Shown here: positions 1 through 8,337 of the stretch, piece by piece
Layout: each line of letters starts with the position of its first letter
Position numbering within the stretch: the stretch's first letter is position 1
Source of the DNA: Opitutaceae bacterium
GTDB taxonomy: Bacteria > Verrucomicrobiota > Verrucomicrobiia > Opitutales > Opitutaceae
Length of the DNA: 64,000 bases
Reading direction: 5' to 3'
Assembly: GCA_028691845.1 (NCBI GenBank)
Contig: JAQUYL010000005.1
Location: forward strand, 62,001 to 126,000
The notes under the pieces: generated by a model
Told to the model about the DNA's origin: nothing
Databases searched by the model: none
The model's input: the letters and a program-made list of their open reading frames with translations, nothing else
Position numbers and translations under genes: made by a program

Positions 1-269
1 TGCATCGGGTGGTCGGCATAACCGCGGTTCACCGTGTCGGCCACCGCGAGGAACACTCGCTCGGTAAGTTCAAACCAGTAGGGCAAGGTCGCCACCAACG
101 CCACGACGACGATCGCGCGGACCACGGGTTCCATCAGGCTCTCGCCCTCCTGGCGCGCCTTGTTCACCTGCATCATGAGTCCCGCCACGCAGATGAAGAA
201 CACCACCACCCGCAGATCGCCGGTGAGCGCGAGGATGTTTTCCTTAAATCCTGGCACAAAGTTGTCCAT
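1..269 (-). CDS. T4SS membrane protein in VirB6/TrbL position (partial)
   Basis: Only the first 89 codons are visible; the gene runs off the left edge. It starts with ATG at 267-269. Hydrophobic segments lie at about residues 21-33 (VVVFFICVAGLMM) and 52-63 (AIVVVALVATLP), joined by a charged loop, as expected for an inner-membrane channel component. It is the last visible member of a minus-strand operon whose order (VirB2, B3, B4, B7-like, B5, small protein, this one) puts it where VirB6 usually lies. The start overlaps the stop of the upstream gene. The VirB6 assignment rests mainly on position; a TrbL-like or unrelated membrane protein is possible. Confidence 0.5.
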   Translation of the reverse strand, partial: MDNFVPGFKENILALTGDLRVVVFFICVAGLMMQVNKARQEGESLMEPVVRAIVVVALVATLPYWFELTERVFLAVADTVNRGYADHPM

Positions 270-529
270 CAGTTCCGTCCCCCCTGCGGCCGCTGCCGCT
301 CTTCTTCCCGCCGGAGTTTCATAAACAGAGTGCGGTCGCGCTCCGTCGCCGAACGACAGCCGCCTGGCGGAATAAGCCGAGTCGAACGTTTCCCGTCGTC
401 CACTTGCCGGAGATCCGGCTCGGGTTGTGCGTGCACTTCCGGCGCCCGCCGGATTTCCCGGCGCAGGATCCAAGCGGACACAGCGCTCCCAAGGAACATG
501 ACCACGGCGTAGGGGATCATCCTGGTCAT
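269..529 (-). CDS. small membrane protein in the T4SS operon
   Basis: Predicted 86-residue protein with one N-terminal membrane segment (residues about 4-17, MIPYAVVMFLGSAV) followed by a basic, polar tail. I chose the ATG at 527-529 because it overlaps the TGA of the VirB5-like gene (ATGA coupling); a longer in-frame version upstream would overlap that gene. Its own stop overlaps the start of the next membrane gene. I do not recognise a family. Its place between VirB5- and VirB6-like genes suggests an accessory transfer or entry-exclusion role, but nothing in the sequence proves it. Confidence 0.55.
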   Translation of the reverse strand: MTRMIPYAVVMFLGSAVSAWILRREIRRAPEVHAQPEPDLRQVDDGKRSTRLIPPGGCRSATERDRTLFMKLRREEERQRPQGGRN

Positions 530-1335
530 GGCTGCGTGTAAGACGTCGGCATGAGTTTCATTCCCGCCTGCCACGCGCCGAAGGCGGCCAGCGTCTCGCG
601 CTCTTCCGCGACCTGCTTTTCCAGCAGATCCTGCCGCTCCTTCGCCGCCTGGTTGTCATTCAGAATCTGCTGCGCCTGCAATTGGGCCGCCGCTTGGCGC
701 TGCTGCCCGTCAACGGCCGCGAGCTGCCCGTTGAGCGCGCTGATCTTCGCCTGAAGTTTGTCCACTTCGGCCTGTGTTCCTGCCGTCCGCAATAACTCCA
801 TCGTCTCGGCGAGATCACGTTGCAGGGCCGCGCGGCGCGCCGCGCCCAGTGCCTGCACGTGCTCCAGATTGGCGGCCATCTGTTCGACCGCGGCATACCG
901 GCGGTAGGGCACCGATTGACGGGCAAACGGCCGCCCGAGCGCCGTCCGATCGTCCAGGGGAGCGACGGTGTCGTCCATCGTATTGCGCAGCGATTCCGCA
1001 GTGTCGACCAGCCGGCGGAGCGCGGTGGCGGTTTCGCCATAGGCGCGGCCCAGTTCATCGGCGCCCAGTTCGCGCAGGACGATTTCCGCGCCGGCGGTGG
1101 ACGGGTCACCCAGCACCTCGCGCATGTGCCGCACCTCGGCCAATTGGTCGCGGAGCTGGCGGATCTGTTCGTTCAACCGGTCGATCTGTAGCGCCCATTG
1201 CCGAAGGATTTCGGCATGCTGGGCGACTTGGTTACCTTGGATGACCGTGTTGACCGCCGTGTTGACGGGGTCGTTCACGATCCACTGCGCGAACGCGCTG
1301 CCGCTAACCAAGAGAAAAAGAAGAATGGTTTTCAT
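526..1335 (-). CDS. virB5: VirB5/TrbJ-like T4SS pilus-tip protein
   Basis: 269 residues with a clear signal peptide (MKTILLFLLVSGSAFA, probable cleavage before QW). The mature protein is almost entirely helical and rich in Gln, Glu, Leu and Ala, with coiled-coil stretches near residues 35-70 and 150-235, as in VirB5/TrbJ proteins that sit at the pilus tip and help mating-pair formation. The start is the ATG at 1333-1335; upstream in-frame codons lack a signal peptide. The start overlaps the stop of the lipoprotein gene by 4 bases, and the 3' end is coupled to the next gene. Confidence 0.75.
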   Translation of the reverse strand: MKTILLFLLVSGSAFAQWIVNDPVNTAVNTVIQGNQVAQHAEILRQWALQIDRLNEQIRQLRDQLAEVRHMREVLGDPSTAGAEIVLRELGADELGRAYGETATALRRLVDTAESLRNTMDDTVAPLDDRTALGRPFARQSVPYRRYAAVEQMAANLEHVQALGAARRAALQRDLAETMELLRTAGTQAEVDKLQAKISALNGQLAAVDGQQRQAAAQLQAQQILNDNQAAKERQDLLEKQVAEERETLAAFGAWQAGMKLMPTSYTQP

Positions 1336-1559
1336 GGGTATTCGAGCTGGATGACGGTCGGCACGCGGCGTGCGCCGTCCTCGACGCGTTCGGGTTGCAG
1401 GATGGGCACGCTCCGGTGCGGCCCGGTCTGCTGGGCCGCCTGCATCCGCCAATAGCGGTCCTTGACAGCCGCGTTCGCCCGCACCTCGTCCGGAGTGGGC
1501 GCGGGTGGCGTGGTGCAGCCGACAAGAAACAGCAAGCTAAGCGGCAGAATTCGGTGCAT
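1332..1559 (-). CDS. small lipoprotein, VirB7/TrbK-like
   Basis: 75 residues. The N-terminus is a lipoprotein signal with lipobox LVGC (Cys15), followed by a proline/threonine-rich linker and a short charged domain. In VirB-type systems a small outer-membrane lipoprotein (VirB7) supports the core complex, while TrbK-type lipoproteins give entry exclusion; the sequence does not separate these. The 5' end overlaps the 3' end of virB4 by 23 bases and the 3' end overlaps virB5 by 4, so it is translationally embedded in the operon. Confidence 0.65.
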   Translation of the reverse strand: MHRILPLSLLFLVGCTTPPAPTPDEVRANAAVKDRYWRMQAAQQTGPHRSVPILQPERVEDGARRVPTVIQLEYP

Positions 1560-4149
1560 GGGAAATCTCCTGAATGTGGCGGAGCGTGCCGCAGAGCGGC
1601 GGTTGGGTCGTGGGGGCGTGGTAGCAAAGCGACGAGAACTTGCCTCCAGCGGGCAGTTGCTCGGGCAGCGGATAGCCTTGGATCGCCTCCAGCGCGGTCT
1701 CCGGCAGCGCCAGATCGCGGGCCATGTCCGCCAAGTCCGCCCGGTCGTGTTGGCGCATCAGGAAGAACTGCTTCGCATTCCCGATGACCGCAGACCGGAT
1801 CCGCGACCGCTGGAACATGGCGTATTGCTGAATGACCGAAACCACCCAGCAGTTGAACTTTCTCAACTGCGCATAGCCCTCCGAGATCAACTGGTCGCCG
1901 CCCGGCACGTCGTGCAACCGCGCGACCTCCTCGAAGAGGATCCTTTTCCGTTGCGACCGCGGCAGAGTGAGGATGTGCTGCCGGGTGAAACCCGATACGA
2001 GCAGTCCCGCCGCGGCCTTGAGCGCCGTCGCGTGCTCCGGGATGAGTCCCAATTCGAAATGCGCCACCTTCCGCTCGAGCGAGAGCGTGGTCACGCCGTC
2101 GAAGAGCCGGCCATACTGGCCAGAGGCGCACCAAGCGCGCAGCAGCGAGGCGAGCCGGCCGATTTCATCGGCCGAATGCTCCGGAAACCGACCGTAGGCC
2201 AGGAGCTCCACCAACGCCATGTGCGTGGGGAATTCCTCCGGCGCATAGAAGGCACAGGCCATTTGCGGGACGAAGCGCGCGGTGGCCGGCTCGCGGGAAA
2301 ACCGGGTCACGGCCTCTTCAGTAAGCTCCGCGACAAATGCCTCGGCCTCGGCCTCGCCGGCTGCCCGGCGGTCGCGCAGGTCGGCGAATGCCTCCAGCGG
2401 CGTCGCTCCGGCCGGCATTCTTTCCCGCCAGCGGTGCACGGCACAGGCGAGTCTTTCGGTTTCGCGCGTCTTCTGGGAATTGCGTCGCGACCAGTCGGCG
2501 AACACATCCTGGTAGAGCTGGTGGAGGTATTGCGCCAACTGCGCCTGCCGCAGCGCGAGTTTTTCCGGGTCATCCGGCTCGCCGATCATCCGGGAGAGCA
2601 GCGCCACCGCGCTGGCCACTTGGAGTTGGGTCAGGGGTAGCCCGCGCGTGTCGAGATAGTTGAGCGTCAGGGGCGCATCCGGATGGATGACGATGGGCGA
2701 TTCGCCCAACTCCTCCGTGAATTTTTTGTGCGACAGCCCCTCCTCGACAATGACCGTGTAGGCATAAAGACCCGCTGTCTGGAGAAACAGGTCGCGCAGC
2801 ACCTCCGATTTGCCGGCCCCGGTCATGCCGAGCAACACTGCATGCTGCGGAGAGCCGCCGACAAAGGCGCTCACCCCCACCAGATTCCCGTGGCTGCCGT
2901 CGTAAATCGCCTCGGCCGTCGCCAGATGTCCCGTGAACGTGGCCGAGCAGGGGAGCAGGTCCGCCAGGTAGGCGTCCTCCGCATACAACTCCCGGTGCCG
3001 GTAGCTCGAATGGGTCCACCCTGGCCACGAACTGAAGAACAATTTCTTGGCCGTCGTCGGCAGCGCGCACTCGCAATACTGCGCCCCGTCCATCCCGTGG
3101 ATGGCGGCCTTGATCGCCGCTACCTTGTCGCGCAAGCCCTCCCGCGTCGGGTCCCACCCCCGCACGAGGTAGGTGACGAAGAACGGCCGGGCGAACCCAC
3201 CGGCCAGGCTCTCTATTTTCCGTTCCTTCTTGCGCAAAGCCACCAGCAGCGAATGCCGCCGCTGGTCGGCATATTCGCCTTCGAGCCGCTCGACCGCCTT
3301 CTCCTCCCGGTGGATTTCTCCGGTGGAGGAGCCGGGAGTCACGTTGACGGTGATCCGATAGTCGAGAAACGGTAGTCCCGTCAGGTGGGTGACTATTCCC
3401 GGCCGGGTTCGTTGCGGCCAGCGTGACAGGGCGAGCACGGCATGGTAATGACCGTCGAGATAAAATCCGCCGTCCGGCTGCCCGACCCCTTCGCCGTGCC
3501 AGCAGTTTTCGTGAATCGTCAGCACCGGATCAAAGCGCGCGGAGGGGTCTTTTTCGGCCCGGTCGGCGAGCCCGGGATTGAGGAACCGCTCCAGATAAAC
3601 GAAATGCTCCCGGTCGTTCATCGGCCGGACTGCCGCCTCCGGGCTGAACAGCCGCCGGAGCGTGTCGGCGAAATCAGTAAATTCACTCCTGAGCTGGCCC
3701 AGGAGTTTTGCGTAGTGCGCCTCCAGCCCGCCGGGGGTACGCACGTTGCCGGAATACGCGGTAACCTCAATCGAGAGAAACAGCGCCAGCCGTTCGCGGC
3801 GGAGCTGCCGCGCCTGCATTCTCGACCAGTAGCGCGTGAACCGCTCATTGCGGACGCGGCGCACCGCCTCGTCGGCGATCTTCTCGGTCTCGGCAAAATA
3901 TTGCTCCAACTCGGCCTGGTAGTCCGCGTCGCAGGACCACTGCACCTGCAGCCACCGACCGGGAGTAACGAACGCGAGCAAGGCCCGCAGGCGGTCCTGC
4001 CACTCGTTCAACCGCGCATAGCTGGCTCCCCGGAGGTCCGGCGGTTCGACCCAGACGCCCTGGGCGGCGATGGCGCCGCGTTCCAATGAGCCATAGACGA
4101 TCAGGTCGTCGACCAATCTACCATTGGGAGCGCGGTCGTGAGGTTTCAT
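1537..4149 (-). CDS. virB4: VirB4/TrbE-type conjugation ATPase
   Basis: 870 residues, the usual size for VirB4/TrbE ATPases that energise pilus biogenesis and substrate transfer at the inner membrane. Walker A is GMTGAGKS at residues 441-448, and a Walker B-like strand (RILFEEVARL) is in the C-terminal part. The first ~400 residues form the poorly conserved VirB4 N-terminal domain. ATG at 4147-4149 was chosen because it overlaps the stop of the VirB3-like gene (ATGA). The upstream neighbours are VirB3 and VirB2, the classical order. Confidence 0.9.
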   Translation of the reverse strand: MKPHDRAPNGRLVDDLIVYGSLERGAIAAQGVWVEPPDLRGASYARLNEWQDRLRALLAFVTPGRWLQVQWSCDADYQAELEQYFAETEKIADEAVRRVRNERFTRYWSRMQARQLRRERLALFLSIEVTAYSGNVRTPGGLEAHYAKLLGQLRSEFTDFADTLRRLFSPEAAVRPMNDREHFVYLERFLNPGLADRAEKDPSARFDPVLTIHENCWHGEGVGQPDGGFYLDGHYHAVLALSRWPQRTRPGIVTHLTGLPFLDYRITVNVTPGSSTGEIHREEKAVERLEGEYADQRRHSLLVALRKKERKIESLAGGFARPFFVTYLVRGWDPTREGLRDKVAAIKAAIHGMDGAQYCECALPTTAKKLFFSSWPGWTHSSYRHRELYAEDAYLADLLPCSATFTGHLATAEAIYDGSHGNLVGVSAFVGGSPQHAVLLGMTGAGKSEVLRDLFLQTAGLYAYTVIVEEGLSHKKFTEELGESPIVIHPDAPLTLNYLDTRGLPLTQLQVASAVALLSRMIGEPDDPEKLALRQAQLAQYLHQLYQDVFADWSRRNSQKTRETERLACAVHRWRERMPAGATPLEAFADLRDRRAAGEAEAEAFVAELTEEAVTRFSREPATARFVPQMACAFYAPEEFPTHMALVELLAYGRFPEHSADEIGRLASLLRAWCASGQYGRLFDGVTTLSLERKVAHFELGLIPEHATALKAAAGLLVSGFTRQHILTLPRSQRKRILFEEVARLHDVPGGDQLISEGYAQLRKFNCWVVSVIQQYAMFQRSRIRSAVIGNAKQFFLMRQHDRADLADMARDLALPETALEAIQGYPLPEQLPAGGKFSSLCYHAPTTQPPLCGTLRHIQEISHAPNSAA

Positions 4150-4466
4150 GGCGCCACCTCCTGTTGCGTGCCCGCCACCGGTCCGAAGTGCCCGCTTCCA
4201 ATCAAGTCCTCCAGCTTGTCGCGGTCGTAGCCGGCCGGCTTGCCGCGCCGGAGCAACAACACCCACAGCAGGGTGAGGGCACAGGGCACCATCGCGACCA
4301 CTCCGGCCACCGTCAGGGGAAAGCGGATCACCAAACCAAGAAGCCCGAACAGCCCCAGCCCGCCTACCCCCGTCACCACGACCGGCAGGTAGAGGTTGCC
4401 ATCAAGTCCGAAGGCCCGGCCCGCCGTGTCATCGGACGAATTGGTATCGGTGAAGCGCAGGTCCAT
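4146..4466 (-). CDS. virB3: VirB3/TrbD-like T4SS protein
   Basis: 106 residues with two adjacent membrane segments (about residues 28-46 and 51-72) and polar ends. That size and topology, directly between a pilin-like gene and virB4, are typical of VirB3/TrbD, an inner-membrane partner of VirB4. The stop overlaps the virB4 start, and one base separates the start from the pilin stop. Sequence motifs are weak in this family, so the call leans on order and topology. Confidence 0.75.
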   Translation of the reverse strand: MDLRFTDTNSSDDTAGRAFGLDGNLYLPVVVTGVGGLGLFGLLGLVIRFPLTVAGVVAMVPCALTLLWVLLLRRGKPAGYDRDKLEDLIGSGHFGPVAGTQQEVAP

Positions 4467-4467
4467 G

Positions 4468-4746
4468 TCAGAAGCGCGGGGTCAGCACGGCGTCCTGCAG
4501 GCCGAAGATGTAGAACAGGGCGCCCATGATGGCGGCCGACGCCGCGATGAGGATACCGGCAATGATGCCCGCCTTGCCGTCGGCATCCCCCTTGGAAATC
4601 GCATTGGCGCCAGTCCAGATTTTCGTCACTCCCCAGATGAATCCGACCATAAACAGAACCCCGAGGGCGGCTCCGAATCCGTCCCGCAACTGGGTGATCT
4701 GCGCGAGCGAGCGCGGGAGGGGCGGGAGGACGTGAATCTGTAGCAT
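4468..4746 (-). CDS. virB2: VirB2/TrbC-like pilin
   Basis: 92 residues with two membrane helices (about residues 30-47 and 60-82) separated by a short polar loop containing Lys and Asp, the layout of VirB2/TrbC pilin subunits. It is the first gene of the minus-strand transfer operon. The ATG at 4744-4746 lies inside the first half-site of a repeated upstream motif, so repressor binding there would block both transcription and start-codon access. An earlier in-frame ATG at 4782 is possible but would place the promoter inside the gene. Confidence 0.7.
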   Translation of the reverse strand: MLQIHVLPPLPRSLAQITQLRDGFGAALGVLFMVGFIWGVTKIWTGANAISKGDADGKAGIIAGILIAASAAIMGALFYIFGLQDAVLTPRF

Positions 4747-4802
4747 AAGCGCATATTCGCATAACACGATTGCCCTTGTCAATTCCTTTTATGCGAATAT
4801 GC
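4743..4802. promoter_or_regulatory. divergent operator array of GCATA half-sites
   Basis: Three direct GCATA half-sites with an 8-base period lie at 4743, 4751 and 4759. Two inverted copies (TATGC) with the same period lie at 4790 and 4798. Together 4751-4764 and 4789-4802 form a perfect 14-base inverted repeat. A minus-strand TTGACA -35 (4777-4782) sits between them. The array covers the divergent promoters of virB2 and the tandem-RHH gene. Short direct repeats with a regular period are what ribbon-helix-helix proteins often bind. The same motif recurs at 12291-12303 and 12549-12561. Confidence 0.7.
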
Positions 4803-4810
4803 CATGAGCC

Positions 4811-5284
4811 ATGAAAAAGCGCCCAGCCGATCGAATCGGCCAACCGGAGGAACAGCGGGTGGGGTTCTCCTTCTACACCGACGACCTGAAGGCCGTGCGC
4901 GCCCTGGTGGCGGCCCTGCGGGAACGCCAGGTCAGGGTCAAGCGAACCTTCCTGGTCCGCGCCCTCGCGCACGTCGTGCCCGAGGACGAAATGTTCGCCT
5001 ATGCCCTCACGCGAAATCGCGCGGAGCAGGCCGGCAAGGTTCCTGTCGAGACGGAAATCAACCAATGCTTGGCCTTCAACCTCCTCGCCGACGACGTCGA
5101 CAAGATGGAACGCGTCAGCGATCAGCTCGCCGACAAGCAGCTCCGCAACGGCCGCAGTTTTGTCCTCCGTGCCCTCCTCCACGCCCCGTGGGACCACGAA
5201 GCCCTCGCGCGCGCCGTGCGGAAATTCGAGGAGAAATTTCCCGACCCCCGGAGCCGCGCCGGCCGGGCGTTAAAGCGTGCCTGA
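4811..5284 (+). CDS. tandem-repeat RHH-like regulator (TraY-like architecture)
   Basis: 157 residues made of two homologous units, about residues 17-66 and 87-136, with 15 identities over 50 aligned positions by eye (shared F, DD, L, QxR, R-F, RAL-H). Each unit reads as beta strand (VGFSF / LAFNL), helix, loop, helix, which fits a ribbon-helix-helix fold duplicated in one chain, as in TraY of the F plasmid. It lies next to its probable operators and diverges from the pilin operon, so I infer it represses transfer genes and may take part in the relaxosome. An ATG at 4804 is an alternative signal but out of frame. The 3' end overlaps the AAA+ gene by 8 bases. Confidence 0.6.
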   Translation: MKKRPADRIGQPEEQRVGFSFYTDDLKAVRALVAALRERQVRVKRTFLVRALAHVVPEDEMFAYALTRNRAEQAGKVPVETEINQCLAFNLLADDVDKMERVSDQLADKQLRNGRSFVLRALLHAPWDHEALARAVRKFEEKFPDPRSRAGRALKRA

Positions 5285-6194
5285 CGTCCAGCGCATGGAC
5301 CGTCTGCGCGGCCTCGCCGCGCACCTCCGCCTGCACCTGCGGGGTCAGGATGCGGTGCTCGACCGGATCTGTCCCGCCCTGGCTCGCGGTGAAATGGACC
5401 TTGGGGACCCTTCCCGTCCCCGCGGCTCCTTCCTCTTCGTCGGCCCCACCGGCACCGGGAAGACGGAGCTGGCGCAGCTCTTCACCAATTACCTGTTCGG
5501 TCCCGAACACCTCGTGTCCTTTGACTTGTCCGAGTATCAGAACAAATCCTCCGTCGAGCGGCTGCTCGGCGCCGACCGTTCCGACCCGGGCCTGCTGGGC
5601 CGGGCGCTGGCCACTCATAAGGGAGGCACGCTTTTGTTCGACGAGATCGAGAAAGCTCACGCCGACTTCCTCGATTTGTTCCTGCAGATGGTCTGGCACG
5701 GTCGCATCACCTTCGCGACGGGAGCGACCATCTCGCTAACGCCTTACTACCTCGTCTTCACTTCCAACATCGGCGCGGCCGAGGCGATGCGGATGGAGCA
5801 CTCCACTCCGGCTGGGGTGGAAAGCGCGGTGCTCCGCCGCGTGGAACAGACGCTCCGGCCTGAACTCGTCGGCCGCTTCGATGAGAAACTTGTCTTCCGC
5901 CGGCTCTCCTACGAAGTCCAGCGGGAGATTTGTGAACATCTGGTCGCGCGGGAGATTCGGCGTCTGAAGAACCTCGGATTCGATCTGCAGGTTTCCCGCG
6001 AAGCGCTGGAGTTTTTGGTCCGCGAGGGCCATCATCCCCATTTGGGTGCCCGCCCGATGCGTCGGGCCGTGGAGCAGCATTTGCAGGATGCGGTCGTGCG
6101 CGCCATGTTTGCAACGGGCATCGGTCACGGATTCGTCAGCTTGGACGGATCAAGGCAAAGACTGGCCATTCACGCGTCATGGTCGCGGGGGTAG
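5277..6194 (+). CDS. stand-alone ClpB/ClpA D2-like AAA+ ATPase
   Basis: 305 residues covering little more than one AAA+ module. Walker A GPTGTGKT is at 56-63 and Walker B LLFDEIEKA at about 119-127; a sensor/Arg-finger region (PELVGRFDE) and a C-terminal lid with GARPMRR follow. This matches the second ATPase domain of ClpA/ClpB/ClpX-type unfoldases without an N-domain, M-domain or first ATPase. GTG at 5277 is the annotated start; ATG at 5295 is the alternative. It overlaps the regulator gene, so the two are co-expressed. Its role in conjugation is unknown; remodelling of the relaxosome or pilus is a guess. Confidence 0.75.
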   Translation: MPDVQRMDRLRGLAAHLRLHLRGQDAVLDRICPALARGEMDLGDPSRPRGSFLFVGPTGTGKTELAQLFTNYLFGPEHLVSFDLSEYQNKSSVERLLGADRSDPGLLGRALATHKGGTLLFDEIEKAHADFLDLFLQMVWHGRITFATGATISLTPYYLVFTSNIGAAEAMRMEHSTPAGVESAVLRRVEQTLRPELVGRFDEKLVFRRLSYEVQREICEHLVAREIRRLKNLGFDLQVSREALEFLVREGHHPHLGARPMRRAVEQHLQDAVVRAMFATGIGHGFVSLDGSRQRLAIHASWSRG

Positions 6195-6386
6195 GCCAAG
6201 CCAGAAACCTCGGACGAGCTCATTGTGCACCTGGTGTTGGTGGGGCGCAAGAAGGCCCCCATCGGAATCCGACCGGTGACTGCACGCCCCACGCCGCGCG
6301 GTCCCGGTTTTCCCGCTACCGCCGCACGAGGTGAGCGCGATCACCAGCGTGGGGGCGGTCCGTGTTGGCCACACAAGGAAGCCCAT
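6177..6386 (-). CDS. possible small lipoprotein
   Basis: A 69-codon frame starting at ATG 6384-6386 encodes a hydrophobic N-terminus ending in a lipobox-like LTSC followed by GGSGK, then a polar His-rich tail. It converges on the AAA+ gene and overlaps its last 18 bases. No good ribosome-binding site is visible and I do not recognise the protein, so this may be a chance frame. It is the only candidate in the 344-base gap between the AAA+ gene and the AraC regulator; I see no other feature there. Confidence 0.3.
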   Translation of the reverse strand: MGFLVWPTRTAPTLVIALTSCGGSGKTGTARRGACSHRSDSDGGLLAPHQHQVHNELVRGFWLGLPPRP

Positions 6387-6538
6387 AATGACGGAGCGCC
6401 AGACGAAGCCTCGCGGGCAGACCGCACGCCGATGCAACCGATTCGCACTCCGGTCCAAGGCCGGCGCGGGATTTTTCGCTATGCTCTTTCAAACGCCCCC
6501 CGCATCGACCGGCGCGGGCGTTTCATTGCATCTACCCC

Positions 6539-7432
6539 ATGCCCCTACCGCCCGTTGGCAATCCAGCCAAGCTCTTCCAACTGCCCACCACCTCCTCCGG
6601 TCACGGCAAAACGCTTACGGTCGGTCACAGCGTCAGCCTCTACTACGATTTGCAGCCGCCCAACACTTGGCCGGAGCACACGCACTCGCTGATGCAAATC
6701 GTGCTCGCACTCGATCCCGTGGATGCAGAAATGCGTTGGCACAGCGGCGGCCGCTGGATCACGGAATCCACCAAAACGCCGCATGTCTGGCTCGTCCCGG
6801 CAAGGATAGTTCATGCGGCCGAATGGAAAGGGTCCGCGGCCATGCTCTCGCTCTACGTCGAGAGCGACTATATTCATGAGGAATGCGGCTGTGACTTGAC
6901 CAAAGGCGCCGTGCGCGATCTGGGTCCATTGACCCAGCGTAGTTACCTGACCAGCTGCCTTTGCCGCAAGTTTCATAACCTCTGTCACGGTAGCCGCTCG
7001 TATTCGCGCATCTTGGTCGCAGCCAGTGGCACTTTGCTCGCTGCGCTCCTGCTTCGAGCCCACCTCTGCCCCGGCAATGTTATCCGTTCGCGCAAGCGGG
7101 GCCTCTCCGACGACCGACTCCAACGTGTCACGGATTATGTGGAGACTCATGTTCGTGACCCGCTCTCCCGCGCTCTCCTCGCCCAGGTCGCCGGGTTGAC
7201 TGAGTATCATTTCAGCCGGATGTTCAAAATCTCGACGGGCCTGCCGCCGATGAAACACGTCTGGCGCTGCCGCATTCACCGTGCCCGCCAGTTGCTCGAA
7301 ACCGGCGAGTGGAAGGTCGCCGCGGTCGCCGCCGAGACCGGCTATTGCGACCAGAGTCATCTCGACCGGCAATTTCGGAAGGAATTCGGCTGCTCGCCGG
7401 GCTCCGTGATTCCCCTCGGCCTTGAGGGGTGA
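6539..7432 (+). CDS. AraC-family transcriptional regulator
   Basis: 297 residues. The N-terminal half starts with a cupin-like sensor segment (PEHTHSLMQIVLAL) similar to the effector domain of AraC-type regulators. The last ~100 residues carry the two helix-turn-helix motifs (LAQVAGLTEYHFSRMFK and VAAVAAETGYCDQSHLDRQF) that define the family. Nothing nearby tells its target; it sits alone between the transfer regulators and a toxin-antitoxin pair. It looks like accessory cargo rather than a transfer gene. Confidence 0.88.
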   Translation: MPLPPVGNPAKLFQLPTTSSGHGKTLTVGHSVSLYYDLQPPNTWPEHTHSLMQIVLALDPVDAEMRWHSGGRWITESTKTPHVWLVPARIVHAAEWKGSAAMLSLYVESDYIHEECGCDLTKGAVRDLGPLTQRSYLTSCLCRKFHNLCHGSRSYSRILVAASGTLLAALLLRAHLCPGNVIRSRKRGLSDDRLQRVTDYVETHVRDPLSRALLAQVAGLTEYHFSRMFKISTGLPPMKHVWRCRIHRARQLLETGEWKVAAVAAETGYCDQSHLDRQFRKEFGCSPGSVIPLGLEG

Positions 7433-7707
7433 GCGCAGCGGCGCGGCAGGGATGTTAGCGGTCGCCGCCCTCTGCCCAGAGGCGGGATTGAATCAGTAAA
7501 CAGCACCCTTGCCTGTTCGATCTGGCAGCAGGCGCGCACGCGCATCCATAAACGCGAGCACTCACGCACAAGCCACGGTGCCGGCGCGTGTGATAGCATG
7601 ATGCTTTCCCCTTAAATTCTGCAAAGCGGCCCGGCGTCAGCTTCCTTCACTCCGCCGGCCCGAGCCAGCCGACGGACCAACCACGACCCAGACCATGCGA
7701 CACCCAG

Positions 7708-8091
7708 ATGCCGGACATCATGAAAACACCCCAGATTCCCGCTCGGACACCCCACATGAACAACCGGATGGTTATGTTTGTCTTCGTTCCCGTTCCCCTT
7801 GAGTTATTTCTCATCTACGTGTCAGCGGCGTGTCTGCTGCGCGGCGCACTCGGCCCAGAGGCGCCCGATGTGACTGAGCTTCTCAACCAAGAGTTCAAGC
7901 ATCGGCGCGCCAAGTCCATTGCCGAGGAGTATCTGGAACTCCACGGCCACCCCACGCTCCGGACCTGCCGGCGCGCTCTGGTCAAGAATCGCCCGCGAGG
8001 GTCCAAGGTGCGATTACGGTGCCGGGTTCATTCGGTCCGCGAACGAACGCTGCCGCGCCTAGTCGCGCAAGGCGACCCGACGCGCAACTGA
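7708..8091 (+). CDS. hypothetical protein with one membrane segment
   Basis: 127 residues with a hydrophobic stretch at about residues 22-46 (MVMFVFVPVPLELFLIYVSA) and a basic C-terminal half. Third codon positions are mostly G or C, in keeping with real genes here, but I recognise no family and the start is uncertain (ATG at 7708, 7720 or 7756). The flanks 7433-7707 and 8092-8287 show no other convincing feature. Confidence 0.4.
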   Translation: MPDIMKTPQIPARTPHMNNRMVMFVFVPVPLELFLIYVSAACLLRGALGPEAPDVTELLNQEFKHRRAKSIAEEYLELHGHPTLRTCRRALVKNRPRGSKVRLRCRVHSVRERTLPRLVAQGDPTRN

Positions 8092-8287
8092 AGCCACGCC
8101 TTCACTGGTTCTGTTCGTAGTCGCCCGTGTACTGTGTCAGGCACCGCCCGCTTGGAATTTACGCCGCGGCCGCAGTGGATTGGATGCTGCGGCAGGAGGT
8201 CGAAAGGCCGGACTGAACCGCCCGCGCGCCGGCCATGGTCGCCGCAGGCTTCTGTTCGGCCCGGCATCGCGTCCGTCCCACCGCGCA

Positions 8288-8335
8288 GTGTCTCTGATAC
8301 ACTTGACATTCAGGCTGCTTGTGTCTCTCTTACAC
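8288..8335 (+). promoter_or_regulatory. promoter/operator of the VapBC-type pair
   Basis: Two copies of a 15-base box (GTGTCTCTGATACAC at 8288-8302 and GTGTCTCTCTTACAC at 8321-8335, 13 of 15 identical) lie 33 bases apart, about three helical turns. The first is a near-perfect palindrome. A consensus -35 (TTGACA, 8303-8308) lies between them and the antitoxin ATG follows 3 bases after the second box. This is the layout expected for autoregulation by an antitoxin or toxin-antitoxin complex. Confidence 0.6.
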
Positions 8336-8337
8336 AT

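Noticed and set aside
9..512. Long plus-strand frame over the left-end transfer genes
   Set aside because: It is antisense to coupled T4SS genes with signal peptides and membrane helices; composition is His/Arg-rich, typical of a shadow frame.
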